Positions 1 to 8,908 of a DNA stretch of 32,436 bases are shown in pieces. The stretch covers positions 1 through 32,436 of the forward strand of contig CAJCIC010000079.1 in the NCBI GenBank assembly GCA_903970185.1. Direction: 5' to 3'. Position numbers and translations under genes: made by a program. The notes below the pieces were generated by a model. That model worked only from the letters and a program-made list of their open reading frames with translations, searched no databases and was not told the DNA's origin. Within the stretch, counting starts at the first letter, position 1. Every line of letters starts with the position of its first letter. This DNA is from Gammaproteobacteria bacterium. Lineage in GTDB: Bacteria > Pseudomonadota > Gammaproteobacteria > Burkholderiales > Burkholderiaceae_D.

Positions 1-1224
1 CTCGGGCGCGCTCATGGCCGCGGGCATCGGCGATGCCGCTACCGGGACGGCCGCTGGCGCAGGCGCGGCCACGGGCATGCTGCTCGGGTTAAGTGCTGGC
101 GCGGCTTGCCGTCTTGGCAACAGCGACAAGCCCAAAAGCGCACACGCTGCGATCAGCACGGCCGCAAAAATCCGGCGCCTTCCGATTTGGCGCGCGCCTG
201 GCGTTGGCACCTTGCTCGCCGCAGCGGCAAGCGGCACGGTCCGATCGCCGATGCCGGTCAGAAGGCGCACCGGCGCCAGGACGCGATCAAGTATCGACGG
301 CGTCTCGTTCCTTGCGTTTTCGATCGGGGCTTTGGCATCGAAGGGCTTAAACGTCGGCAGCACGTCGGAAGGCGCAATGCCTTCGCGCTCGAGCAGCCGC
401 AAGGCGCGCGCAAATTCGTTCATGCTCTGGTAGCGCAGCGCCGGCTGCTTGGCAAGACAGCGGCCAACGATTGCAGAAAGCCCCGCCGAGACGTGTTCGT
501 TGTAGCGTCTTGGATCGGGCGGCGCGTCGTTGACGATCTGGTACATGATCGCCGAGATCGAATTGCCATCGAAGGGCACCCGGCCGGTGAGCATTTCGTA
601 GAACACCACGCCCAAGGAGAAGACTTCGGAGCGTGGATCGGCCTTGATGCTTCTGATCTGTTCGGGCGCCATGTAGCGCGGCGTGCCAAGCATTGCGCCG
701 GCCTGGGTCAGATCCGAGGAGGGCATCTGGGCGATGCCGAAGTCGGTGATCTTGAGGATGCCGCTCTCGAGCCTGACGACGTTTGAAGGCTTGATGTCGC
801 GATGAATCACGCCGAGTGCGTGCGCGGCGGCAAGGCCGTCGGCAATCTGCAGGGCATAGCGCACGGCACGCTTGACGCTAAAACGCTGGCGGTCGAGCAA
901 CTCCCGCAAGGTTTCGCCGCGCAGCAGTTCCATGGCAATAAAGGCAATGTCGCCCTCTTCGCCGAAGTCGTAGATCGTGACGATATTGGGGTGCGAAAGC
1001 CGCCCCGCCGATTGCGCTTCGCTGCGAAAGCGCTCGCGGTATTCGCCAACGCCGCGATCCTTGGGATTGAGCCTGACGGTCTTTAGTGCGACACGACGAT
1101 CAAGCGTTGGATCGCGCGCTTCGTAGACAACACCCATCGCACCCTGTCCGATTTCGGACAGGAGCTGATAACGCCCAAGTTCTGCAAGGGGCGCGGCAAC
1201 AGCCTTGGTGCTGCGTGTCTCCAT
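1..1224 (-). CDS. Ser/Thr protein kinase (Hanks type), C-terminus cut by window edge
   Basis: An eukaryote-like Ser/Thr kinase, 408 residues visible and still open at position 1. The catalytic domain spans about residues 19-280: glycine loop IGQGAMGVVY (25-34), the ATP lysine K48 in VALK, the partner E69, the HRDIKPSN catalytic loop with D143, DFG at D161 and the APE motif ending at E188. A hydrophobic stretch at about 352-369 after an RRR cluster looks like one membrane span. An Ala/Pro-rich linker follows, so a periplasmic C-terminal part is probably missing. The Asp that normally opens the DxxSxG motif after APE is Glu here (E200 in SEVFSLG). The start is the ATG at 1224; no strong Shine-Dalgarno precedes it. 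The gene is divergent from the Liv operon. The substrate is unknown. The kinase call is certain; activity is likely. Confidence 0.93.
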   Translation of the reverse strand, partial: METRSTKAVAAPLAELGRYQLLSEIGQGAMGVVYEARDPTLDRRVALKTVRLNPKDRGVGEYRERFRSEAQSAGRLSHPNIVTIYDFGEEGDIAFIAMELLRGETLRELLDRQRFSVKRAVRYALQIADGLAAAHALGVIHRDIKPSNVVRLESGILKITDFGIAQMPSSDLTQAGAMLGTPRYMAPEQIRSIKADPRSEVFSLGVVFYEMLTGRVPFDGNSISAIMYQIVNDAPPDPRRYNEHVSAGLSAIVGRCLAKQPALRYQSMNEFARALRLLEREGIAPSDVLPTFKPFDAKAPIENARNETPSILDRVLAPVRLLTGIGDRTVPLAAAASKVPTPGARQIGRRRIFAAVLIAACALLGLSLLPRRQAAPALNPSSMPVAAPAPAAVPVAASPMPAAMSAPE

Positions 1225-1348
1225 GCTAACGATCGGATAACGAGTTCTGCACGGTAGCAAAGCATCCCGCTTTCGTCCATGTCAGAGATCACCGCTCAGG
1301 GCTTTCCCGATGGTTTGCTGTCTCAACTTAGAGTAAAACGGAGGGCCC

Positions 1349-1456
1349 ATGCGCCCGCTCCCCAGAAAGCGCGGCAAATCCGAACTTCCCCGCCTCGATG
1401 ACAACGCGCCCTTGGCGTACGATGCGGGCTTCAATTGGAGGAGACAATGTCACTAA
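1349..1456 (+). CDS. Candidate 35-residue leader peptide overlapping the binding-protein start
   Basis: A short frame begins with ATG at 1349 behind GGAGGG (1340-1345) and stops at 1454-1456, eight bases inside the downstream binding-protein gene. The peptide is basic at the start (MRPLPRKRGK) and ends NWRRQCH. It has no run of one amino acid that would suggest a classical attenuator. The spacing between the purine-rich box and the ATG is short (3-5 nt). It could be a translated leader coupled to the transporter gene, or chance. It lies in the 222-nt gap between the kinase and the transporter (1225-1446), in which I found no convincing sigma70 promoter. Confidence 0.2.
   Translation: MRPLPRKRGKSELPRLDDNAPLAYDAGFNWRRQCH
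1437..1443 (+). promoter_or_regulatory. Ribosome binding site that fixes the binding-protein start
   Basis: GGAGGAG lies 3 nt before the ATG at 1447 and overlaps an in-frame TTG at 1435. The purine box can only serve the ATG, so the protein starts MSLTRLL rather than four residues earlier. Confidence 0.7.
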
Positions 1457-2601
1457 CCCGCTTGCTTTTTGTGCTGGCCGCAGCCACCGCGCTCTACGCG
1501 TCAGAGGCCACGGCCCAGATCAAGGTCGGCGTTGACCTATCGGCAACAGGCCCTGCCGCATCGCTTGGCATCCCGCAGAAAAATACTGTCGCCCTGCTGC
1601 CTAAGGAAATCGGCGGCAAGAGCGTTGAATACATTGTGCTTGACGATGCGTCCGATTCGACAGCAGCGGTCAAGAACATGAGAAAGCTGATCACCGAGGA
1701 CAAGGTCGACGTCATCCTCGGATCTTCGATCACGCCAAACTCGCTGGCCATGGTCGATGTTGCCGCCGAAACCGAAACGCCGATGATCAGCATGGCGGCC
1801 TCGGCCAAGATCGTCGAGCCCGTCGACGCCAAGCGCATGTGGGTTTTCAAGACGCCGCAAAACGATTCACTGATGGCAAGCGCGATTGCCAACTACATGG
1901 CTGGCCACGGCGTGAAAAGCGTGGCCATCATCGGCTTTTCCGACGCGTACGGGCAGGGCTGGCGTGACGAATTCGGCCGCGCCGCCCAGGCCAAGGGCCT
2001 GAAGATCGTCGCTTCCGAGGAATATTCGCGAAGCGACACGAGCGTCACCGGCCAGGTGCTCAAGGTCATGGCGGCATCGCCTGATGCCGTTCTCGTTGCA
2101 GGTTCGGGCACGCCCGCGGCGCTGCCCGAGAAGGAACTCAAGGAGCGTGGCTACACGGGAAAGATCTATCAGACCCACGGCGTTGCCAACAATGACTTCC
2201 TTAGGGTTTGCGGCAAGGATTGCGAAGGTACGCTGCTGCCTTCGGGGCCGCTGCTTGTCGCAGCGCAGCTGCCCGATAGCAACCCGACCAAAAGTCAGGG
2301 ACTGGCCTATACCCGCGCGTATGAGGGCGCCTATGGCGCGGGCACGGTCGCGACCTTTGGCGGCCACCTGTGGGATGCGGGACTGCTGCTTCAGGCCGCC
2401 ATCCCCGAGGCGCTCAAGACGGCCCAGCCCGGCACGCCGGCGTTTCGTCGCGCGCTCAGGGACGCCATCGAAAACCTGCACGAGGTGCCGATCAGCCACG
2501 GCGTTGTCAACATGTCGAAGACCGATCACAGCGGCCTTGACAGCCGTGCGCGCGTGATGGTCACGATCCACGACGGCAAGTGGGAACTGGTCAACAACTG
2601 A
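1447..2601 (+). CDS. Liv-type ABC transporter substrate-binding protein
   Basis: A periplasmic binding protein of the branched-chain amino acid (LivJ/LivK, Peripla_BP_6) family, 384 residues. Residues 1-23 form a Sec signal peptide with likely cleavage after EATA, leaving QIKVGVDLSATGPAASLG, the usual ligand-pocket start of the family. Later motifs such as ILGSSITPNSLA and VAIIGFSDAYGQG mark the two-lobed fold. It would catch the solute and deliver it to the LivH/LivM channel encoded directly downstream. The substrate cannot be read from sequence: homologues bind branched-chain amino acids, amides or aromatic acids, and the acyl-CoA ligase further along the cluster hints at an organic acid. 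A clearly related second copy lies at 10274-11455. A single Cys pair (VCGKDC) is shared by both copies. Confidence 0.93.
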   Translation: MSLTRLLFVLAAATALYASEATAQIKVGVDLSATGPAASLGIPQKNTVALLPKEIGGKSVEYIVLDDASDSTAAVKNMRKLITEDKVDVILGSSITPNSLAMVDVAAETETPMISMAASAKIVEPVDAKRMWVFKTPQNDSLMASAIANYMAGHGVKSVAIIGFSDAYGQGWRDEFGRAAQAKGLKIVASEEYSRSDTSVTGQVLKVMAASPDAVLVAGSGTPAALPEKELKERGYTGKIYQTHGVANNDFLRVCGKDCEGTLLPSGPLLVAAQLPDSNPTKSQGLAYTRAYEGAYGAGTVATFGGHLWDAGLLLQAAIPEALKTAQPGTPAFRRALRDAIENLHEVPISHGVVNMSKTDHSGLDSRARVMVTIHDGKWELVNN

Positions 2602-2640
2602 TGCAAGGCACAACGCGCATCGACGCTCGCTAGAGACGCA

Positions 2641-3678
2641 GTGGATCTCTCGATCGTTCTGATCCTTTTGCAAGATGGCATCGTCAACGGTGCCATCTAT
2701 GCCCTGCTTGCGCTCGCGCTGGTGCTGGTGTTTACCGTGACGCGCGTGATTTTCATCCCGCAAGGCGAGTTCGTGACCTACGGCGCCTTGAGCCTGGCTG
2801 CGCTTCTTGCCAACAAAGTCCCGGGCACGGCATGGCTGCTGTTGGGCCTTGGGGTTGTCGCCTTCCTGATGGATCTGACGGCGGTGTTCGCGTCGCGGCG
2901 CTTTGACAGACTCTGGCTAAGCGCCGTGTCAGACCTCGTCCTGCCGGTGCTTGCCGTCATCATCGCCAGGTGGGCGGCACATGCGGGCCTGCCCTTTCTG
3001 GTTAACGTGCTGGTCGTGCTTGCTATCGTCGTGCAGATGGGGCCGCTGCTTTATCGCGTCGCCTACCAGCCGCTCGCCGAAGCATCGCCGCTTGTGCTTC
3101 TGATCGTCTCGGTCGGCGTGCATTTCGCCATGACCGGCCTTGGGCTGCTGTTTTTCGGTGCCGAAGGATCGAGAACGCCGGCATTCATCGACGGTCGCAG
3201 CAAGCTGTTTGGCATCGACGTCTCCAGCCAGAGTCTTTTTGTCGTCGTGGCAAGCGCGCTTCTGATCGGCCTTTTGTATGTGCTTTTTGAACGCACGCTC
3301 TACGGCAAGGCGCTGCGCGCGACCGCGGTCAATCGGCGCGGTGCGCGCCTCGTTGCGATCAGCACGAACTTCTCCGGACGCCTGACCTTCGCGCTGGCCG
3401 CACTGATCGGGGCCTTCTCGGGCATGCTCATCGCACCTGTGACAACGGTCTATTACGACTCGGGCTTTCTGGTCGGATTGAAAGGCTTCGTGGCCGCCAT
3501 CATCGGCGGCCTTATCAGCTATCCGCTCGCGGCAGGCGGGGCACTGCTGGTTGGCCTGCTCGAATCGTTTTCGTCGTTTTGGGCGAGCGCCTTCAAGGAG
3601 GTCATCGTCTTTACGCTGATCATCCCCGTGCTGTTGTGGCGCTCGTTTGCCACGCCCGTACTCGAGGAGGACGAATGA
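2641..3678 (+). CDS. livH: LivH-family ABC transporter permease
   Basis: Inner-membrane permease of the Liv family, 345 residues, with about eight hydrophobic segments spread through the chain. The N-terminal part ([20 protein letters not shown]) and the motif around [13 protein letters not shown] are typical of LivH. The late segment [19 protein letters not shown] matches the family's coupling region. It would pair with the LivM half of the next gene to form the channel. The start is a GTG at 2641, 39 nt after the binding-protein stop; its ribosome site is weak, and no in-frame ATG lies near. The stop overlaps the next ATG by 4 nt (ATGA), and GAGGAGG before that ATG lies inside this gene, so the two are probably translationally coupled. 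Confidence 0.92.
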   Translation: MDLSIVLILLQDGIVNGAIYALLALALVLVFTVTRVIFIPQGEFVTYGALSLAALLANKVPGTAWLLLGLGVVAFLMDLTAVFASRRFDRLWLSAVSDLVLPVLAVIIARWAAHAGLPFLVNVLVVLAIVVQMGPLLYRVAYQPLAEASPLVLLIVSVGVHFAMTGLGLLFFGAEGSRTPAFIDGRSKLFGIDVSSQSLFVVVASALLIGLLYVLFERTLYGKALRATAVNRRGARLVAISTNFSGRLTFALAALIGAFSGMLIAPVTTVYYDSGFLVGLKGFVAAIIGGLISYPLAAGGALLVGLLESFSSFWASAFKEVIVFTLIIPVLLWRSFATPVLEEDE

Positions 3679-5489
3679 GACGTCTAAGCGGGCTCTATCC
3701 GGTTGTCGTGCTCGTCGTCCTGATGGCGCTGTTGCCGCTCGTGTCGGTGACACCCGAGTTCTGGATCACGCTCCTGAATTACATCGGCCTGTCTTCGCTG
3801 GTCGTGCTTGGCCTCATGCTTCTGACCGGCATTGCCGGCCTGACCTCGTTCGGGCAGGCGGCCTTTGTTGGCGTTGGCGCCTATGTCACAGGCTATCTGT
3901 GCCTGAACTATGCCGCCTCGCCATGGCTTACCGTCTTCATCGGCTTTGCGGTGACGGGGGTGATCGCCTTTTGCCTGGGTGCGATCACGTTGCGGCTGTC
4001 CGGACATTACCTGCCGCTGGGCACGATCGCCTGGGGCATCAGTCTTTTCTATCTGTTTGGCAACATGGATTGGCTTGGCCGCTATGACGGCTTGAACGGC
4101 CTGCCGCCGATCCACTTCTTCGGCGTCGCGCTCGAGGCCGGCCGCCAGATCTACTTTCTGATCTGGACGCTGGTCTTCCTGTCGATGCTGGCCTTAAACC
4201 AGCTGCTTGATTCGCGTCCCGGGCGGGCCATTCGCGCCTTGCGCGGCGGCCCGCTGTTGGCCGAATCGTTTGGCATCAATACGGCGCGCTACAAGATCAT
4301 CGTGTTCGTCATCGCAGCGCTTTTGGCTTCGCTGTCGGGATGGCTTTACGCCCATTTGCAGCGCTCGATCAATCCGACGCCGTTTGGCATCAACGCCGGC
4401 ATCGAATATCTGTTCATGGCGGTTGCAGGCGGTGCCGCGTCTGTCTGGGGTGCGCTTCTTGGCGCGGCGCTGGTCACCGTTGCCAAAGACCAGCTGCAGG
4501 ACATCTTGCCGCGCCTTCTGGGCAGCAACGGCAATTTTGAAGTGATCGTCTTTGGCATTCTTTTCGTCTTGCTCCTGCAGCGCGCACCCGAAGGCCTGTT
4601 TCCCTATCTGCAGCGGGCAGCGGCGCTGTTGCGCAATGAAAAGACCCGCGGCAGGACGATTGCCATCGATGAAAAGGCGGCCCCGCTTTCGAATCGCGCA
4701 CTGCCAAGCCCGGGCACGCTGCTCTTGGACGTGAAAAAACTGACCAAGCGTTTTGGCGGCCTGGTTGCCGTGAACGCCATCGATTTCTCGGTTCGCGCGG
4801 GCGAAATCGTCGGCCTGATCGGGCCCAACGGCGCGGGCAAGAGCACCACCTTTAACCTCATCACCGGCGTTCTCAAGGCGACTTCGGGGGACGTCATCTT
4901 CGCAGGCCAGGCACTCAACGCCTTGCGCTCGCGCGACATCGTCAGGCTGGGCGTTGCGCGCACCTTCCAGCACGTCAAACTCCTGCCGCAAATGAGCGCG
5001 CTCGAAAACGTGGCACTGGGCGCCCATTTGCGCGTCGATGTCGGCATCCTGCGCGCTGCGCTGAGGCTTGACCGCGCCCTGGAGGCGCGCCTTCTGGCCG
5101 AAGCCATGCAGCAGTTAAGGCGCGTCGGGCTTGAACATCTGGCCTTTGAGGAAGCCGGCAACCTCGCCCTTGGCCAGCAGCGCATTCTCGAGATCGCGCG
5201 CGCGCTCGCGGCGGATCCGGTGCTGCTGTTGCTAGACGAGCCCGCAGCCGGTCTGCGTTACAAGGAAAAGCAGGCGCTAGCCCAGGTGCTGCGCGCCTTG
5301 CGCGCTGCCGGCATGACCATCCTGCTTGTCGAGCACGACATGGATTTCGTGATGGATCTGACCGACAACCTGGTCGTGATGGATTTCGGCGTCAAGCTGG
5401 CCGAAGGCGTGCCGGCCAAGATTCGCGACGATCCGGTGGTTCTTGAAGCCTATCTCGGCGGCTTTGACGATGAAGGTGGGTTAACGTGA
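3675..5489 (+). CDS. livM/livG: Fused LivM permease - LivG ATPase
   Basis: A 604-residue fusion of two transporter subunits that are separate in many bacteria. Residues 1 to about 330 form a LivM permease with many membrane spans and the motif [20 protein letters not shown] linker of about 30 residues precedes the ATPase, which begins near [16 protein letters not shown]. Walker A is GPNGAGKST (383-391), the signature reads LALGQQR where LSYGQQR is usual, Walker B is LLLLDEP with D521/E522, and the switch His is in LLVEHDM. The start is the ATG at 3675, preceded by GAGGAGG; longer frames reaching into livH are not needed. The ATPase would act with LivF as a heterodimer. The stop overlaps the GTG of livF. 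LivM-LivG fusions occur in other proteobacteria. Confidence 0.92.
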   Translation: MRRLSGLYPVVVLVVLMALLPLVSVTPEFWITLLNYIGLSSLVVLGLMLLTGIAGLTSFGQAAFVGVGAYVTGYLCLNYAASPWLTVFIGFAVTGVIAFCLGAITLRLSGHYLPLGTIAWGISLFYLFGNMDWLGRYDGLNGLPPIHFFGVALEAGRQIYFLIWTLVFLSMLALNQLLDSRPGRAIRALRGGPLLAESFGINTARYKIIVFVIAALLASLSGWLYAHLQRSINPTPFGINAGIEYLFMAVAGGAASVWGALLGAALVTVAKDQLQDILPRLLGSNGNFEVIVFGILFVLLLQRAPEGLFPYLQRAAALLRNEKTRGRTIAIDEKAAPLSNRALPSPGTLLLDVKKLTKRFGGLVAVNAIDFSVRAGEIVGLIGPNGAGKSTTFNLITGVLKATSGDVIFAGQALNALRSRDIVRLGVARTFQHVKLLPQMSALENVALGAHLRVDVGILRAALRLDRALEARLLAEAMQQLRRVGLEHLAFEEAGNLALGQQRILEIARALAADPVLLLLDEPAAGLRYKEKQALAQVLRALRAAGMTILLVEHDMDFVMDLTDNLVVMDFGVKLAEGVPAKIRDDPVVLEAYLGGFDDEGGLT

Positions 5490-6265
5490 GCGATGTCAGC
5501 GAACTGCTTGCGGTCAGCGCCCTGTGTGCGCGCTACGGCAAGGTCGAGGCCTTGCATGACCTTGACGTGAGCGTCGGGCGCGGCCAGATCGTCACCGTCA
5601 TCGGCGCCAACGGGGCCGGCAAATCGACGCTCCTCAATGCCTTGATGGGGGCCTTGCCGCCGCGTTCGAGCGCGACCGGCACGGTGCTCCTGGAAGGCGT
5701 TGACATCTCGCGCTGGGACGTCGAGCGCAGGGTCAACCTCGGCATGTCGCTGGTGCCTGAAACGCGCGAACTGTTCTCGACCATGAGCGTTCTGGATAAC
5801 CTGCGCCTCGGGGCATTTCGAAGGTACCGCCGGCGCGAACGCGGCTGGGACGACCAGCTCGATCGCGTCTTCTCGCTTTTTCCGCGCCTCTCCGAGCGGC
5901 AGTCCCAGGCCGCGGGCACGCTCTCCGGAGGCGAGCGCCAAATGCTTGCCCTTGGACGCGCGCTGATGGCCAAGCCGCGCATCCTGATGCTCGACGAACC
6001 GAGCCTGGGCCTGGCCCCTCTCATCGTGCGCGAAATTTTCACCATCATCGCCGAGCTCAAGCGCGCCGATGTCGCGGTCCTGCTTGTCGAGCAGAATGCG
6101 CGCGCCGCATTGCAGGTGGCCGATTTCGGCTACGTGCTTGAAACCGGCGAATGCACGCTGTCTGGTGCCGCGGCGGATCTGGCCCACAACCCTGCCGTGA
6201 TCGAGAGCTATCTGGGGCTGGGCGCAGGCGCAAGGCGCGACGGGCCCGACCAGAGCCAGGCCTAG
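5486..6265 (+). CDS. livF: LivF-family ABC transporter ATP-binding protein
   Basis: Second ATPase of the Liv transporter, 259 residues, the normal length for LivF. It shows Walker A GANGAGKST (about residues 37-45), signature LSGGERQ, Walker B ILMLDEPSLGLAP and a switch region LLVEQNA, where LivF proteins carry Gln in place of His before the Asn. The GTG start at 5486 overlaps the previous stop (GTGA), with AAGGTGGG upstream as ribosome site. It would sit on the cytoplasmic face with the LivG domain and power solute uptake. The operon then continues after 55 nt to an acyl-CoA ligase. Confidence 0.95.
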   Translation: MSDVSELLAVSALCARYGKVEALHDLDVSVGRGQIVTVIGANGAGKSTLLNALMGALPPRSSATGTVLLEGVDISRWDVERRVNLGMSLVPETRELFSTMSVLDNLRLGAFRRYRRRERGWDDQLDRVFSLFPRLSERQSQAAGTLSGGERQMLALGRALMAKPRILMLDEPSLGLAPLIVREIFTIIAELKRADVAVLLVEQNARAALQVADFGYVLETGECTLSGAAADLAHNPAVIESYLGLGAGARRDGPDQSQA

Positions 6266-6272
6266 CGGCGCC

Positions 6273-6278
6273 TATAAT
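6273..6278 (+). promoter_or_regulatory. Candidate -10 box (TATAAT) before the acyl-CoA ligase
   Basis: A perfect TATAAT lies 42 nt before the GTG of the ligase gene. No good -35 hexamer stands 16-18 nt upstream. It may give the ligase/isomerase pair its own transcript in addition to read-through from livF. Confidence 0.3.
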
Positions 6279-6320
6279 CGGGCCCTCGGCGCCCTGCCGA
6301 CGTTCCTACCAGGAAGCCTT

Positions 6321-8294
6321 GTGGAACCTGAAGTCATCTGGCAACCGACCAACGAGCGCATCGCCAAGGCGCAGATCACGCGCTACACCGCGTTTCTTGC
6401 GCAACACCGCCAGTTGCACTTTGCCGACTACGACGCGCTGTGGCAATGGTCGGTGGCCGATCTCGAAGGCTTCTGGCAAAGCATCTGGGACTTTTTCGAG
6501 GTTCGTCACGAAAGCGCGCCAAGCGCCGTCCTTTTGGAGCGCAAGATGCCCGGCGCGAGGTGGTTTCCTGGCGCAACCGTGAACTATGTCGAGGAGGTGT
6601 TTCGACACGCCAATGCAGGCCAGCCCGCGATCATTGCCCAAAGCGAGGGCGCAAGCGCCTCGGAAATGTCCTGGCAGGAGCTTGAGCGCCAGGTCGGTGC
6701 CCTGTCGGCGTCGCTGATTGAATTGGGCGTATGCAAAGGCGATCGGGTCGTGGCGTTTTTGCCCAACATCCCGCAAACCGTCGTCGCTTTCCTGGCCGTG
6801 GCCAGCGTTGGCGCGATCTGGTCGGTGTGCTCACCTGACATGGGGCCGGTGGCCGTGCTCGACCGCTTCCGCCAGATCGAGCCCAAGGTGCTCTTTGCCT
6901 GCGATGGCTATCGCTACGGCGGCCGCGCACACGATCGCCGCGAGGTCGTCTCAACCCTGCTTTCCGAGCTCTCGAGCATCAAGGCGATGATTCTCGTTCC
7001 CTCGCTCGATGCCAAAGCCGATGGCAGCGAATTCAGGAACACGCGCACGTTTGCCGACATGATCGCGAACGACGCCAGGCGCAAGACGCGATGGTTCGAC
7101 TTCGACCATCCGCTTTGGGTGGTCTATTCGTCGGGCACAACCGGGACGCCCAAAGCCATCGTGCACGGCCACGGCGGCGTCATCCTCGAGGGACTGAAGG
7201 GGACCGTGCTGCACAACGACCTCGGCCCGTCTGACCGCTTCTTCTGGTACTCGAGCACCGGCTGGATCATGTGGAACAGCCAGGTCGGCGGCCTTTGCGC
7301 GGGCGCGACTATCTGCCTCTACGACGGCAATCCGGGCTATCCCGATTTCACCACGCTGTGGCGCTTTGTCGCAGACAACAAGGTGACCTTCTTTGGCGCG
7401 GGTGCGGCTTTCTGGGCATCGTGCCTGAAGGCCGAGATCAAGCCTCGCGCAGCAGGTGAGCTAGGCGCGCTGCGCGCGCTGGGCTCGACTGGCTCGCCGC
7501 TGTCATCGGATTGCTACCGCTGGATCTACCGCGAACTGGGCGAGCGCATCTGGCTCACCGCCATTGCCGGGGGCACCGATTTCGCCGGCGCCTTTCTGGC
7601 CGGCAATGCCACCTTGCCGATCGTCGTTGGCGAAATGCAGTGCCGCTCGCTTGGCGCTGCAGTCTATGCTTTTGACGAGGCCGGCAATGCGCTCGATGAC
7701 GAAGTCGGCGAACTGGTCTGTACCGAGCCGATTCCGTCCATGCCGCTTTATTTCTGGAACGATGCGGGCGGGATACGCTATCACGAAAGCTATTTCGACA
7801 TGTATCCGGGGGTGTGGCGTCACGGTGACTGGCTGCGCATTACGCAACACAAGGGCGGCATCATCTATGGTCGTTCTGATGCGACCATCAATCGCCACGG
7901 CATCCGCATGGGCACAAGCGAGCTGTATCGTGCCGTTGAAGCCCTGCCGGAGATTCTGGATAGCCTGGTGGTCGATCTGGAAATGCTCGATCGGCCATCG
8001 ATGATGCCTCTGTTTGTCGTGCTAAGACCTGGCCTTGAGCTTGATGCGGCACTCGTTGCGCGCATCAAGCAGGTGATCCGCGATGCATTGTCGGCGCGTC
8101 ACGTGCCAGAGCCGATATTGAGAATCGACGAGGTACCAAGAACGCTCTCGGGCAAGAAGCTCGAGCTGCCGGTAAAGAAATTGCTGCTTGGCGCGTCGCT
8201 CGACAAGGTGGCCAACCGTGACGCCATGGCGAACCCCGCCAGCCTCGATTTTTTCATTGAATTTGCCCGCACCCTGGAGCCTAAGCCGACATGA
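6321..8294 (+). CDS. aacS: Acetoacetyl-CoA synthetase (acetoacetate-CoA ligase)-like acyl-CoA ligase
   Basis: A 657-residue member of the ANL superfamily, the length of acetoacetate-CoA ligases. The N-terminus (VIWQPTNERIAKAQITRYTAFL) and the FFWYSSTGWIMWN segment resemble AacS rather than acetyl-CoA synthetase. The ATP loop SSGTTGTPK spans 270-278, and the adenylation lysine is K612 in RTLSGKK. The reaction would be acetoacetate + ATP + CoA to acetoacetyl-CoA, feeding ketone-body or polyhydroxybutyrate metabolism. Placement behind a Liv transporter suggests that it activates the imported acid or a product of it. The GTG start at 6321 has AGGAAG upstream. The stop overlaps the ATG of the isomerase gene (ATGA). 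The exact acyl substrate is inferred. Confidence 0.88.
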   Translation: MEPEVIWQPTNERIAKAQITRYTAFLAQHRQLHFADYDALWQWSVADLEGFWQSIWDFFEVRHESAPSAVLLERKMPGARWFPGATVNYVEEVFRHANAGQPAIIAQSEGASASEMSWQELERQVGALSASLIELGVCKGDRVVAFLPNIPQTVVAFLAVASVGAIWSVCSPDMGPVAVLDRFRQIEPKVLFACDGYRYGGRAHDRREVVSTLLSELSSIKAMILVPSLDAKADGSEFRNTRTFADMIANDARRKTRWFDFDHPLWVVYSSGTTGTPKAIVHGHGGVILEGLKGTVLHNDLGPSDRFFWYSSTGWIMWNSQVGGLCAGATICLYDGNPGYPDFTTLWRFVADNKVTFFGAGAAFWASCLKAEIKPRAAGELGALRALGSTGSPLSSDCYRWIYRELGERIWLTAIAGGTDFAGAFLAGNATLPIVVGEMQCRSLGAAVYAFDEAGNALDDEVGELVCTEPIPSMPLYFWNDAGGIRYHESYFDMYPGVWRHGDWLRITQHKGGIIYGRSDATINRHGIRMGTSELYRAVEALPEILDSLVVDLEMLDRPSMMPLFVVLRPGLELDAALVARIKQVIRDALSARHVPEPILRIDEVPRTLSGKKLELPVKKLLLGASLDKVANRDAMANPASLDFFIEFARTLEPKPT

Positions 8295-8881
8295 AGGAAG
8301 TCATCCGCAACACGCTGGTCGAGGCCCATCAGGTCCTGGGCCGCCTGATCGAAAATGAGCCGACGCTGGGCAATGTCGAGAAGGCCGCCCGGCTGATCAT
8401 TGCCTCGCTTGAGGCCAAGGGCCACGTCTATTCGTGCGGCAACGGCGGGTCGATGTGCGATGCGATGCATTTTGCCGAGGAGATGACCGGGCGCTATCGC
8501 CTCAATCGGGCGCCGCTTGCCGCCCTGTCGATCTCCGATGCGTCGCACATGAGCTGCGTTGGCAACGACTATGGCTACGACGAGATTTTTTCACGCTTTG
8601 TCGATGCCCACGCGCGCGCAGGCGATTGCCTTCTTGCGATTTCGACCAGCGGCACAAGCAAGAACGTCGTCAAGGCAGCCGAGGTGGCACGCGGGCGAGG
8701 CGTCAAAGTCATCGCCATGACCGGCAAGCCGCAATCGTTGCTCGAGAGCCTTGCCGATGTCGTGATCTGCACGCCAGGGGGCCGCTTTGCCGATCGCGTG
8801 CAAGAGCAGCACATCAAGATCATCCACATCCTGATCGAATTGACCGAGCGCCATTTTTTTCCGGAGCTCTACGCCGGCTGA
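8291..8881 (+). CDS. gmhA: Phosphoheptose isomerase (sedoheptulose 7-phosphate isomerase), SIS domain
   Basis: A 196-residue GmhA-like SIS protein, full length for the family. GmhA turns sedoheptulose 7-phosphate into D-glycero-D-manno-heptose 7-phosphate, the first step of the LPS inner-core heptose. The motifs CGNGGS, HFAEEMTGRYR, SCVGNDYGYDEIFSR, ISTSGTSKNV and VQEQHIKIIHILIE are clear. The residues that align with the metal and catalytic set of GmhA are present: H60, E64, Q171 and H179. The His after GGS in most GmhA proteins (GGSHCD) is Met here (GGSMCD). The gene overlaps the acyl-CoA ligase stop by 4 nt, an odd partner for a heptose enzyme. DiaA is a related SIS family but lacks the metal-site pattern. 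The gene converges on the P450 with a 27-nt gap. Confidence 0.88.
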   Translation: MKEVIRNTLVEAHQVLGRLIENEPTLGNVEKAARLIIASLEAKGHVYSCGNGGSMCDAMHFAEEMTGRYRLNRAPLAALSISDASHMSCVGNDYGYDEIFSRFVDAHARAGDCLLAISTSGTSKNVVKAAEVARGRGVKVIAMTGKPQSLLESLADVVICTPGGRFADRVQEQHIKIIHILIELTERHFFPELYAG

Positions 8882-8908
8882 TCGCTTTCAGCCGCGCCAA
8901 GGCGCTGC

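Noticed and set aside
106..786. A 226-residue open frame on the plus strand
   Set aside because: It is antisense to the protein kinase, whose domain motifs are unmistakable. High GC keeps the opposite strand open.
1867..2763. A 298-residue minus-strand frame over the binding protein and livH
   Set aside because: It is opposite to well-recognised genes, has no family motif and is rich in Arg, His and Gly as expected for a shadow.
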